Of a DNA stretch of 45,192 bases, positions 33,567 to 42,080 are shown piece by piece. Below the pieces are notes generated by a model. The model saw only the letters and a program-made list of their open reading frames with translations, was not told the origin of the DNA and ran no database searches. The stretch is from an uncultured Cytophagales bacterium (GTDB taxonomy: Bacteria; Bacteroidota; Bacteroidia; Cytophagales; Thermonemataceae): positions 1 to 45,192 of the forward strand of contig CALEMF010000075.1 of assembly GCA_937911505.1 (NCBI GenBank), written 5' to 3'. Numbering within the stretch: the first letter of the stretch is position 1; each line of letters begins with the position of its first letter. The position numbers and the translations under genes were made by a program.

Positions 33567-33600
33567 GTATATTGGACTGGTTTCAAGAACCTTCTACCAA

Positions 33601-34392
33601 ATGAAAAAAGCGGCTTTCATCACTTTGGTACTTTATTGTTATCTTATAGACATAACGACTGCTCAAGCGCAAAAAGAGGTAGTATACAGAAATTTTACTA
33701 CTGAACAAGAGCGTACATTTATGTCTACATTTTCCTTGCAATATGCAAGTAAGCTCGCTGCAAGTCATTATGTTGCACAGCTTCTACGCTGGGAAGACAG
33801 CCTACAGACACACCACAAGTATACAACAGGGCTACAGCTTAACTCTACACTGTTACAATTTTCTAAGAAACAAAAGTTAACGCAGTTCTTTGCTATTATT
33901 CACTGGCGGATGAGCCGCAATCTAAGTGGGCTCAATCAACTAGAGCAAGCTGCCGCTGCTTGTTATCAAGCCTTGCAGCATGCACCAACACTGCTTCTAA
34001 AAAGTAAAATTTATAATTCTTTGGGGGTTATTCAATATAAACTAGGAGACCTAGAGAAAGCTAAAAGGTATTATTTACAGTCTTACAGACTTAAAAAACG
34101 CCTAAAGGTAGCTCCTAAAACCCTCGTCGTTTCGCTCAATAATACAGGCACAAGCTATCTTGAGCTAAATCGGTTTGATTCTGCCGTTTACTACTTTAAG
34201 GAAGCGGTTGCCATAAGTAAAAAACACACGCTAGGTCCTGGGGTGGAAATTCCTCTATACAACAACTTGGCGCAAAGTTACAACCAACAAGGGCAGTATG
34301 AAGAAGCCTACCTTTACTTAACGGCTTGTTTGGCCTATTTTCCACCAGAAGAATCGCAGATACCTCCTAATGAATGGAAAGTATACACCTAA
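33601..34392 (+). CDS. TPR sensor histidine kinase, N-terminal part (split by in-frame TAA)
   Basis: A 263-aa open frame starting at ATG 33601 with a signal peptide (MKKAAFITLVLYCYLIDITT, AQAQ). Tetratricopeptide repeats follow from about residue 75 on (SKIYNSLGVIQYKLGDLEKA, KTLVVSLNNTGTSYLELNRF). It stops at a TAA (34390-34392) in the middle of a TPR; the next codons in the same frame read NNLGVNRALTKQLDKAIAHL, which completes that repeat. The full frame 33601-35604 would be a kinase of about 667 residues. The TPR part would sit in the periplasm. Confidence 0.82.
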   Translation: MKKAAFITLVLYCYLIDITTAQAQKEVVYRNFTTEQERTFMSTFSLQYASKLAASHYVAQLLRWEDSLQTHHKYTTGLQLNSTLLQFSKKQKLTQFFAIIHWRMSRNLSGLNQLEQAAAACYQALQHAPTLLLKSKIYNSLGVIQYKLGDLEKAKRYYLQSYRLKKRLKVAPKTLVVSLNNTGTSYLELNRFDSAVYYFKEAVAISKKHTLGPGVEIPLYNNLAQSYNQQGQYEEAYLYLTACLAYFPPEESQIPPNEWKVYT

Positions 34393-35604
34393 AACAATTT
34401 AGGCGTGAATCGTGCCCTAACCAAACAACTTGACAAGGCCATAGCACATTTGGAAGAGGCCTTACACCTTGCTATTACTTTACGAAACATACACTTGCAG
34501 CAACTGGTATTGGAAAACCTTCAGGATGCTTATAAAGACAACCAAAACTATCTCAAAGCGTACGAATCTTTCAAGCAGTTCCACTTGTTACAAGACAGCC
34601 TTGCTAAAAAAGAAAAGGTAAAAGCTATTGCTGAACTAGAGACGCAATACGAGACCCAACTAAAACAGAAACAAATCACATCCTTGCGTAAAACGAATCA
34701 GCACAAAGACAGTCAACTTCATCAAAAAAATCTACTAAACGGAATATTACTCGTTGCTTTGGGACTATTTAGTATACTAGTAGTGATTATTTTTCTGGGT
34801 AGAAATAAACTCAAGAAAGCCAGTGAAGCCATTGCGCTTAGCCATCAAGAGATCGATAAACGGAACCAACAACTCCTAAAGGCCAACCAACAGCTTGAAG
34901 TACTTCACAAGGAAAAAGACCACCTAATGGAAATCGTAGCACACGACCTTAAGGCGCCGCTTAATAATATTGGTCATCTCGCAGATTTAGTCTCAAGCGC
35001 TGCAGCCGATCATCATCGTAGGCAGCAGTATCTACAAATGATACAATCTGAGAAACAACGTGGTAATGTCCTCATCAACGATATGCTTACCTCGCCTCTT
35101 TTAGAAAAAGAACACGCATCCTTCAATCTAGCGCCTGTAAAGCTCAATTTGCTGTTTGCTCATCGCATCAGCCACTTTGAAGCCTACGCCTTAAAAAAAC
35201 AAATTTCACTTTCTTTTGAGCGCACCAACTTACCTATTATCTACTCAGATCCAGAAGCCTTAACGAGGATTTTGGATAACCTCTTGTCGAATGCTATCAA
35301 GTTCTCGTCGCCTCAACAGTTTGTCATCCTCAAGCTTTGGCAGCAAGGGGAGCAAGCTTTTTTCTCAGTAGCCGATCAAGGGCCCGGATTTTCTCATCAA
35401 GATAAGAAGCATCTGTTTGAAAAGTTTAAAAGGCTCAGTGCAGTGCCTACGGGTAGTGAGGCTTCTTCAGGCTTGGGTCTTTCAATCGTCAAAGATTTAG
35501 TAGACTCACTTGGAGGAACTATACGGCTAGAAAGTGAGGTAGGGCAAGGCGCAAAATTCACAGTTAGTATTCCTATAAACCATGGAGAAGCGGAGAGTAC
35601 CTAA
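34393..35604 (+). CDS. TPR sensor histidine kinase, C-terminal kinase part
   Basis: After the TAA the frame continues for 403 codons; a GTG at 34405 could start a 399-aa product. It has a last TPR and coiled coil, one membrane helix (GILLVALGLFSILVVIIFLG), a HisKA domain with the phospho-acceptor His (HLMEIVAHDLKAPLNNIGHL) and a HATPase domain (ILDNLLSNAIKFSS, ADQGPGFSH, SGLGLSIVKDLVDSLGGT). Without the upstream part it lacks a signal peptide, though the internal helix could still insert it. A likely partner is the orphan LuxR-type regulator at 29028-29678. Confidence 0.85.
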   Translation, partial: NNLGVNRALTKQLDKAIAHLEEALHLAITLRNIHLQQLVLENLQDAYKDNQNYLKAYESFKQFHLLQDSLAKKEKVKAIAELETQYETQLKQKQITSLRKTNQHKDSQLHQKNLLNGILLVALGLFSILVVIIFLGRNKLKKASEAIALSHQEIDKRNQQLLKANQQLEVLHKEKDHLMEIVAHDLKAPLNNIGHLADLVSSAAADHHRRQQYLQMIQSEKQRGNVLINDMLTSPLLEKEHASFNLAPVKLNLLFAHRISHFEAYALKKQISLSFERTNLPIIYSDPEALTRILDNLLSNAIKFSSPQQFVILKLWQQGEQAFFSVADQGPGFSHQDKKHLFEKFKRLSAVPTGSEASSGLGLSIVKDLVDSLGGTIRLESEVGQGAKFTVSIPINHGEAEST

Positions 35605-35639
35605 AAAGTGTCATCTGCTTACCAGATAACACTTTTTAG
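35601..35639. terminator. Bidirectional terminator between kinase and DUF4349 genes
   Basis: CTAAAAAGTGTCATCTG (35601-35617) and CAGATAACACTTTTTAG (35623-35639) pair over 17 bases with one mismatch and a five-base loop. The stem ends in A-rich and T-rich arms and overlaps the kinase stop codon, so it can act for both convergent genes. Confidence 0.85.
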
Positions 35640-35653
35640 CCTGCCAATAATGG

Positions 35654-36625
35654 TTATTTTTTCTTACGCTTTCGGTACTGTCTATATTGACTGATACCTA
35701 AGATCGCAGCAATGGTAAGCAGCCCAAATGCCCATAGTCGTGCCATCCCTACGATAAACGCCTTCATCATTTCCCAGCCTTCTACAAAAGCTTCTTTTAG
35801 CTTCGTTCCCAAGCTTGGCTCATAGGCTTCGATATCTTTCAAGTCTTTGATCAGCTCACGGTATACACTTTCTTTCTGGTAAATATGAAGCTGAATGGTG
35901 CTATACATAATTTGGTCTTCAAGGCGCAGCCGAGCAATTTCTGCGTAATCAGCCGCAAGCTCTCTTTGTAGTAGCCGATCATCGGCTGAGGTAGCTTTTT
36001 GTACATCGCCATCGCGTTGGTTGATGCTGTTGTTTACTCTATTGGCTGAGGTAGCATAACGCTTTTTATTCAGTTCATTAGACAATACATCAAGTGTAAC
36101 GTCGTTTACTTCTAACCGTTGGTGGTCGAGGTACTGAATCATCGGGTTTAGTGCACGCATAAAGCTGTCTACACTTGCGCTTGGTACACGCACGATCAAA
36201 TTATTGTGCACCCTGTAAAACCGACTATGTAGTGAGGAGTCCTTACTAATGGGCAGGGTATTTTGGTAGAGCGCTTCACTTTCGATAGCATTTCTGGCTA
36301 CGAAGCCTTCATACTTGGCTACTAGGTTTTCTATTTTTAAAGTAGTCTTTCTTACGTTTGCTACCTTAAATTTAATCTCGGCAGTTTTAATAAACTTTTT
36401 GTTAAATTTTTCTAGGTTGAAGTTCGTAAAGCCAGAAGCCAGCGCTTGTGGCTCATTTTCTTCTGTTAAGGGCGCCTCTGCTCCCTGTTCTTCGGCCATC
36501 ATGGGTTCAGCCTCAACTTCATCATACGCTTCGGTTTTTGTCTCTGAGGGACCATAGTCTTCATAATGTTCTCCTGCGCAGCTTGCCAGTAAGAGTAGAA
36601 TACATACAAAGGATTTTGCTTTCAT
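35654..36625 (-). CDS. DUF4349 lipoprotein
   Basis: About 323 aa from the ATG at 36623-36625, chosen because it gives a compact lipoprotein signal (MKAKSFVCILLLLASCAG) with the lipobox Cys in LASC. An ATG 36 bases upstream is less likely. A disordered Glu/Ala-rich stretch follows, then the DUF4349 domain (about 70-290; FIKTAEIKFKVANVRKTTLK, NNLIVRVPSASVDSFMRAL) with a coiled-coil part (LLQRELAADYAEIARLRLED). A C-terminal membrane helix (FGLLTIAAILGI) ends in the basic tail RQYRKRKKK. The family function is unknown; the layout suggests an envelope protein anchored at both ends. Confidence 0.88.
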   Translation of the reverse strand: MKAKSFVCILLLLASCAGEHYEDYGPSETKTEAYDEVEAEPMMAEEQGAEAPLTEENEPQALASGFTNFNLEKFNKKFIKTAEIKFKVANVRKTTLKIENLVAKYEGFVARNAIESEALYQNTLPISKDSSLHSRFYRVHNNLIVRVPSASVDSFMRALNPMIQYLDHQRLEVNDVTLDVLSNELNKKRYATSANRVNNSINQRDGDVQKATSADDRLLQRELAADYAEIARLRLEDQIMYSTIQLHIYQKESVYRELIKDLKDIEAYEPSLGTKLKEAFVEGWEMMKAFIVGMARLWAFGLLTIAAILGISQYRQYRKRKKK

Positions 36626-36708
36626 AGTTAAAATAGGGTTTGTTTCAACCATAATAGCCAAATGCCTTAAAGGTAACCTTCTATTCAGGAAAGTTTTATC
36701 ATATGCAA

Positions 36709-36731
36709 AAAGCCTCTTCCGAAAAAGAGGC
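36709..36731 (-). terminator. Intrinsic terminator of the C1 peptidase gene
   Basis: Read on the minus strand, GCCTCTT (36731-36725) and AAGAGGC (36718-36712) form a 7-bp perfect stem followed by TTTTT. It lies about 180 bases past the stop of the C1 peptidase gene and closes the caspase-protease operon. Confidence 0.75.
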
Positions 36732-36910
36732 CCATTTTAATTAACGCATTTATTCAGCAAACCTATATCGTTGCGTAAGTAGTATGAAGTTGCTTACGAA
36801 TATAGGTAAGAAAGGTTATAAAGAAAGCCTATAAATTACTGAGAAACATACAAATGTGATAAATAAGTTTTTTTTAACATTATCTTGTCAACGCCTTTTT
36901 AAGCTGATCA

Positions 36911-38290
36911 CTATTGGTGTGGAATAGCGATAATAATGGGGATGACTGTTCCCTCTGTGGTAGGTGCTGTAAAGCGAATGGTATCAGTAACGAGCTGCTG
37001 CTCCTGCGTTTTGACCAGCTTCATGCCGATTACTTTTTGTAGCCGCTCCTTGAAGTTGCCTTCAGTAAAGGTAAGCGCCTCCAGAATAGAAGGAAGATGA
37101 AGTTTTTCCTTGGCGTAGAGAATGCAGTAATAGTCAAGTCCTTTCGTTTCGTCCATTTCTATGTAATGCTGTTCGCTTGGTAAGGCCAGCCGATTCCTAC
37201 GGTAGCCTAGGTAAGGACTTATGTGGTCGCTGTAAGGGAAAATAGCAAAATTCTTTCGCGTAAGATCTGTAGAGAATATATAAACATAAGCGGGTTGAAA
37301 ATTAGCCACATACAAACGGAAAAGTGTTCCCGAACGGTAGGCTTGAGTAGCTTCATACATACCACTTTTTAACTGTAGCGGCATGGTATGCCCTGCAGAA
37401 AGCTTCAACTGTACTTCTCCGGCGAGTTTGTTAGAAAAATCATCTTTTTCTACCATTTCGTAGGCTTCAAAGCAAAAATCATTAAAATCCTTATAGCGTA
37501 CCCAAAGAAATCCCTCATTTCCCCAGGCTGTTCCCCAACTATTCATAATCTCAAATGCCCCTCCGTATTTCTCATCATCATACCCAACGACTGTCACGGC
37601 GTGACCACCCGTAGCACTTAACGCGCTGAAATCGTCTTCGGGCGAAATATTCCACACCGCTCCTTCAACATTCAAAAATGAATTCACACAGCACTTTACC
37701 CCAATGACTACCGGCTTATCTTCTGCAATACTTTTTTTTACGTAGCTCACCTTATCTTTGGTACTGGTAGGGAATAAACGTTTGTAGTCTTGTATACGAT
37801 AGGCTTGTGCTTTCTCTCGCAGCGTAGAAGTAACAGCTTGGTTGCAGGATTTAGCAAATTGCGCATACTGTACGGTTCCTGTATTTTTCAATGACTCCAA
37901 GGCTGCGTAAAGCGTAGCGCCTTGCAAGCAGGTACGGTCGTCATAAGCTTTAATATTCTCGTAAACAAAAAAAGGAGAAAGTGCCTTTTCGGTAATGTAG
38001 GAAGCGCCTTGCCAATGCTCTTTTTGTGCCAACATAATGGTACGTGCCATGTAAGCGGTGGTCCAACCTACACAGGTTCCTAAATCACCTTGGTCTTTAG
38101 GGGTAGCAGCAAATTTTTTAAGTGAATGACTTGTAGGTAAATTTTGGTAATCGCCGCGCATTAGAGGAGCCGCCAACGGTACTTGATTATATACCGCAGT
38201 ATCTAAAAGGCAGCTATCAAAGCGCTGTGCCCAAGTGGCCGTTGTCGATAGTATCGTGTATAAAAGAAGGAATAAACGCTTTCTCATCAT
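36911..38290 (-). CDS. Secreted papain-like (C1) cysteine protease with DUF4384-like C-terminus
   Basis: A 459-aa protein with a signal peptide (MMRKRLFLLLYTILSTTATW). The C1 peptidase domain (about 55-285) has the oxyanion Gln and nucleophile Cys near residue 73 (KDQGDLGTCVGWTTAYMA), the His near 229 (GGHAVTVVGYDD) and the Asn near 248 (MNSWGTAWGNEGFLWVRYKD). All catalytic residues are present. The C-terminal 160 residues (LFRLYVANFQPAYVYIFSTD, NFAIFPYSDHISPYL) resemble DUF4384, often found with prokaryotic caspases. It follows the TPR-caspase gene by 31 bases, so the two are probably one operon and one periplasmic or surface process. Confidence 0.9.
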   Translation of the reverse strand: MMRKRLFLLLYTILSTTATWAQRFDSCLLDTAVYNQVPLAAPLMRGDYQNLPTSHSLKKFAATPKDQGDLGTCVGWTTAYMARTIMLAQKEHWQGASYITEKALSPFFVYENIKAYDDRTCLQGATLYAALESLKNTGTVQYAQFAKSCNQAVTSTLREKAQAYRIQDYKRLFPTSTKDKVSYVKKSIAEDKPVVIGVKCCVNSFLNVEGAVWNISPEDDFSALSATGGHAVTVVGYDDEKYGGAFEIMNSWGTAWGNEGFLWVRYKDFNDFCFEAYEMVEKDDFSNKLAGEVQLKLSAGHTMPLQLKSGMYEATQAYRSGTLFRLYVANFQPAYVYIFSTDLTRKNFAIFPYSDHISPYLGYRRNRLALPSEQHYIEMDETKGLDYYCILYAKEKLHLPSILEALTFTEGNFKERLQKVIGMKLVKTQEQQLVTDTIRFTAPTTEGTVIPIIIAIPHQ

Positions 38291-38321
38291 TCACTTTTTC
38301 TTCAATTTCTTTAAAAGAGAA

Positions 38322-40724
38322 TCAACGCACAACAAATATAAAATCACTACCTGGTTCATTACTTCCAAACTCACCTGCGTGGGGTTCTGGGCTGATCATT
38401 TCTATATGGCTGATGGTTTCGGAGAGGGTCAGGATATTGTCCTTTCCACCATAACTTCTGAGTGCCTCAAGGAAGCGCCTTGCAAAGGGGGAGTGATTGC
38501 CTGGTGTACCATCTGGCACATACTCTTTTCCTCCAGAAGTGATGTACTTACGGGTTTTGGCTGCCAGCTTACGCCTGATGAACTCCTCTGTGGGGACATC
38601 CTCCTTTTTCTCCTCATTGCCTCGTACCCCTAGGATGGCAAGTAATGGATCAAAAGTGCCCCCAAAGCATACATCCATCATCAATAAGATATGCTTACAA
38701 GCAATGTTATCCACGTAAGTACGCAGCACCGAATGGGGCAAATAAGATACCTTGGTGGCATCATCAAGCTGAGAGTCTTTGGCTACTACATAGCCTTCTT
38801 TAAAGGTTTCATCGAATTGCCCGTGGCCAGCAAAAAGAATAAAAAGCTGGTCGTTTGGCCGGTATTGTTTTTTTAAATATTCTTTAAGCTTTAGGATAAT
38901 CTGTTGTTGGGTAGGATTAAGCACCAAGTCCGTTTGGAAACCGTAGATATTTTCTAGGTCTTTGGCGATGGTTTGCGCGTCTTTAATAGGATTGACCAGA
39001 TCGTTCCAATACTCGTACGTATCGGTGGCAAAAATAAGCGCATAGCACTTCCCAAGTGAGGTATATTTTTTTTGTTTGGCAGCCGTTACCTTTGTTTCTC
39101 TTAAAAGCTTAAAGGTAGCTTGGGTCATATTCCCTTTGGTATCGGTCGCTTCTATCGTAAAATCCTGCATTTTATCTTTGATGAGTAAGTTACCTTCAAA
39201 GTCGCCATTGGCTAGTAGTTTGGCAGGGTTTCCATTGACTAGCACTTCTTTTACACCACTTTCATCGCTGGCTTTCCCAATAACGTGTACCTCGTTTTCG
39301 TTACCTACTACAACCCCACCTCTCACTACGGCTGGCGAAGCAAGTGTAATTACTGGGGGTATATCGTCTACGGTAGATTGGCTAACCGCCAGTAGAATTT
39401 TTTGAGTCGCCTCGTAGCTATGCGCTTCTTTTTTAGCCAAGCTGATCGCCTTATTGGCTACCTCTAAGCTACTCAGGTTCTTCCCTAGTTTGTACAGAAT
39501 ACTTGCATATAAGTGATTATGCACATAGATATCTTCCTTTTGAATCGCTTTAAAGGCCCACTGTTCTGCTTTTTCGAGAAAGTTTCTATCAGTAATGTGA
39601 TCGTGAATTTGCCGCGCAATAAAATAGTAATCGCGCCCGCTCACTGCTGTACGCAGATAGGTATAGAAATCTTCATTACCATCTTGTACACGTCCTGTTT
39701 GTAACTTAGCCACCCCTCGAATCACAAAAGGCTCTTGAAAGTAGGGATTGATCGCCAAAGCCTCTTCACAAAGGGCTAAGGCTTTTTCATACTGATTGAG
39801 GCGAAGATAGATTTGGGCCTTCTCGGTAAAGAGATAGGCTTGATTGGGAGAAACTTGTAAGAGTTGGTCGTACTCTTTGAGCGCTTGCTCGTAGTCGTTA
39901 ATTTGCTTATAGAGGCTTGCCCGCTCATCATAGTAGTTAGAAGCGTGTGGATTTAGTTGAATGGCTTTATCTAAATCTTTTAAAGCGACCAAAATATCCC
40001 CTTGCAAGGCAGCAGTTTGTCCCTTATGATAATAAGCAGGCGCGTGTTGGCTATCTAAATTAATTGCTTGCATGTAATTATCCACTGCTTGTGAATACAA
40101 GCCTTTTTGTTGCAAAATACGACCTTTTAATACTTGGTAATCAGGCACTTTATTTTGTAGGAGCAACGCCTGTTCTATTGTCTCAAGTGCTAATTCCCTG
40201 TTTTGCAGTAAAAATTGTAGGCTCGCCTTTCGATACAGCGCCTGATGGTCGCTAGGATAAAGGCGAAGTGCTTTCTGGCAATCTTCTAGTGCTTTGGCGT
40301 ACTGCTCTGTTATTTGATAAAGATACGACCGCGATACGTAAAAAGTGCGTTCGTCGGGTTGTAAGGCGATGGCTTGGTTGTAATGGTTTAAGGCTTCGTT
40401 GTACTCTTTTTTCAACTGGGCAATATGGGCGAGTTGCGCGTGGCTTTTCGCTGACTTAGGCTGTATGGTAAGTACACTGCTAAAATCTTGGGTAGCTTTG
40501 TCGTACTGCTTTAATGCCTTGTAAGCCTTGCCTCTGTGATAATACGCCTCTTCGTCGTTATTTTTCAGGCGGATTACTTCGTTAAAGTCTTGAATGGCTT
40601 CTTCGTAGTTTTCTTTCTGTAATTGTGCTTTACCACTTCTCAGATAGTCTTCTACTTGTCCAAATGAAGTGTAAGCCCCTCCTATCATTACGAGTAATAA
40701 AACAAAGAAGAGAGAATGGTTCAT
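38322..40724 (-). CDS. Secreted TPR-caspase (peptidase C14) protein
   Basis: An 800-aa protein with a signal peptide (MNHSLFFVLLLVMIGGAYTS). About eleven tetratricopeptide repeats cover residues 25-450 (AYYHRGKAYKALKQYDKATQ and similar). An Ig/Big-like domain (about 465-555; PPVITLASPAVVRGG, IEATDTKGN) precedes the caspase domain (about 563-790). The catalytic His is near 632 (FILFAGHGQFDETF) and the Cys near 684 (LLMMDVCFGGTFD); both are intact. Such proteins cleave partners after basic or acidic residues. The secreted C1 protease encoded next to it is a possible substrate or partner. TPRs may bind the target or a regulator. Confidence 0.93.
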   Translation of the reverse strand: MNHSLFFVLLLVMIGGAYTSFGQVEDYLRSGKAQLQKENYEEAIQDFNEVIRLKNNDEEAYYHRGKAYKALKQYDKATQDFSSVLTIQPKSAKSHAQLAHIAQLKKEYNEALNHYNQAIALQPDERTFYVSRSYLYQITEQYAKALEDCQKALRLYPSDHQALYRKASLQFLLQNRELALETIEQALLLQNKVPDYQVLKGRILQQKGLYSQAVDNYMQAINLDSQHAPAYYHKGQTAALQGDILVALKDLDKAIQLNPHASNYYDERASLYKQINDYEQALKEYDQLLQVSPNQAYLFTEKAQIYLRLNQYEKALALCEEALAINPYFQEPFVIRGVAKLQTGRVQDGNEDFYTYLRTAVSGRDYYFIARQIHDHITDRNFLEKAEQWAFKAIQKEDIYVHNHLYASILYKLGKNLSSLEVANKAISLAKKEAHSYEATQKILLAVSQSTVDDIPPVITLASPAVVRGGVVVGNENEVHVIGKASDESGVKEVLVNGNPAKLLANGDFEGNLLIKDKMQDFTIEATDTKGNMTQATFKLLRETKVTAAKQKKYTSLGKCYALIFATDTYEYWNDLVNPIKDAQTIAKDLENIYGFQTDLVLNPTQQQIILKLKEYLKKQYRPNDQLFILFAGHGQFDETFKEGYVVAKDSQLDDATKVSYLPHSVLRTYVDNIACKHILLMMDVCFGGTFDPLLAILGVRGNEEKKEDVPTEEFIRRKLAAKTRKYITSGGKEYVPDGTPGNHSPFARRFLEALRSYGGKDNILTLSETISHIEMISPEPHAGEFGSNEPGSDFIFVVR

Positions 40725-40790
40725 ACGCTTTTTAAAAGATTCGTGTGTGCAATGCGCCTAATTTATGCCTTTTAGCCAGATTTTCAAATT

Positions 40791-42080
40791 TTACGTAATA
40801 GGATTCGTGTGTGCTTCTAAGGTTTTGATGATAGCGCTTGCTTTTAGTAGGCATTCCTCATACTCTTGTGTGGGTAGTGCATCGTAGGTAATGGCGCTCC
40901 CCACTTGAAAAGACAAGTATTGGGCTTGCGCATTATATAAAATACTTCGAATCACTACGTTAAAATCAAAATCGCCGGTTGGCGTAATGTATCCTACAGC
41001 TCCTGAATATAACCCTCTTTTGGTTCGCTCATACTGCTCTATAAGCTGCATGGCTTTTATTTTAGGAGCGCCTGTCATGCTACCCATCGGGAAAGCATTT
41101 TTAAGTGCCTCTGCCCAAGTAGCGCCGTCTCTTAACGTAGCCTGTACGGTAGAGATCATTTGATGAACTTGTGGGAAGCTATAAACACCAAAAAGCTCGG
41201 CTACCTTTACACTACCAATTGCGGCACTTCTGGCTAGATCATTCCGTACTAAATCTACAATCATTAAGTTTTCTGCTCTTTCTTTTTCGCTTTGGTAAAG
41301 CTGTTGGCGTATTTGCTGATCTTCAGTGGGCTGTTTGCTTCTTTTGGCAGTGCCCTTTATAGGCTGAGAAATAAGTTGCTTCCCTTGCTTTTTAAGAAAT
41401 CGCTCTGGTGAGGCGCCCAATAAATATTGATGCTGGAGCTTTAGAAAAGTAGAAAAAGGCATCGGAGAATGAGCATTTAATTGCTGAAACGTCGCTAATG
41501 GATCAATGACCGCCTTCTCTGCAAAAAACTCCATGCAGAAGTTCATTTCGTAAATATCTCCCTCAAGAATATGTTGCTTTATGGCCTCAATGGTTTGTAA
41601 GTAGGTTTGTCGGTCAAAACGTTGTTGTATTTGTATAGATGATGTAACAGTTGGCTCTTTTTCTTTTGTATGCATTACCTCTTCCCAAAAACCCTTGGGT
41701 AAGTCTCCTTTGATCTGTAGTTGCGCTTCTTCCCACATAAAGAGCCACTGAGGTTCAAAAAAGTACATCTCTGGTAAACCTATCGCGTCAGGATGCTGGC
41801 TACTTAGCGCTTCGAGTTGGTTTTTAAGGTCATACCCTAGGTAACCAAACAACCAGCTTTGCTGCTGTTGATGAAAGTCATAAAGACGTTTAAAGTCCTC
41901 TTGCTGCTTGGCTTTGATCCATCGCTTCGCTCCTACTGCTAGTAGTTTTTTGAAAGGACGCTGCGGGTAGTACTCATAGCCATTGGGTTGTAGCCACACA
42001 GCAGTAGCCTGTGTAGCGGCCCATCGCAACAGATATTCCTCAATGTTTTTAGGAAGTTGTGCCCAAGGAAGGATCGTCAC
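40791..42080 (-). CDS. pabB: Aminodeoxychorismate synthase component I
   Basis: A 429-aa chorismate-binding enzyme. The PIKGT motif (QPIKGTAKRS, Lys about 241) marks PabB, which uses this Lys as nucleophile, and separates it from anthranilate synthase (PIAGT). Other family segments are ENLMIVDLVRNDLARSA, GSMTGAPKIKAMQLIEQYE, RGLYSGAVGYI and FQVGSAITYDALPTQEYEEC. It converts chorismate and glutamine-derived ammonia to aminodeoxychorismate for folate. The GTG start (42078-42080) overlaps the TGA of the histidine kinase gene, so it is translated from the same mRNA, an odd pairing. The glutaminase pabA is not in the window. Confidence 0.93.
   Translation of the reverse strand: MTILPWAQLPKNIEEYLLRWAATQATAVWLQPNGYEYYPQRPFKKLLAVGAKRWIKAKQQEDFKRLYDFHQQQQSWLFGYLGYDLKNQLEALSSQHPDAIGLPEMYFFEPQWLFMWEEAQLQIKGDLPKGFWEEVMHTKEKEPTVTSSIQIQQRFDRQTYLQTIEAIKQHILEGDIYEMNFCMEFFAEKAVIDPLATFQQLNAHSPMPFSTFLKLQHQYLLGASPERFLKKQGKQLISQPIKGTAKRSKQPTEDQQIRQQLYQSEKERAENLMIVDLVRNDLARSAAIGSVKVAELFGVYSFPQVHQMISTVQATLRDGATWAEALKNAFPMGSMTGAPKIKAMQLIEQYERTKRGLYSGAVGYITPTGDFDFNVVIRSILYNAQAQYLSFQVGSAITYDALPTQEYEECLLKASAIIKTLEAHTNPIT

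Noticed and set aside
33514..33600. Earlier TTG start for the TPR kinase
   Set aside because: That extension runs through the terminator hairpin at 33537-33566, while the ATG at 33601 begins a clean signal peptide.
7863..34392. Alternative genetic code or selenocysteine as an explanation for the in-frame stops
   Set aside because: Three different stop codons are involved, all three also end normal genes here, and no SECIS-like hairpin was evident after the TGA at 31612.
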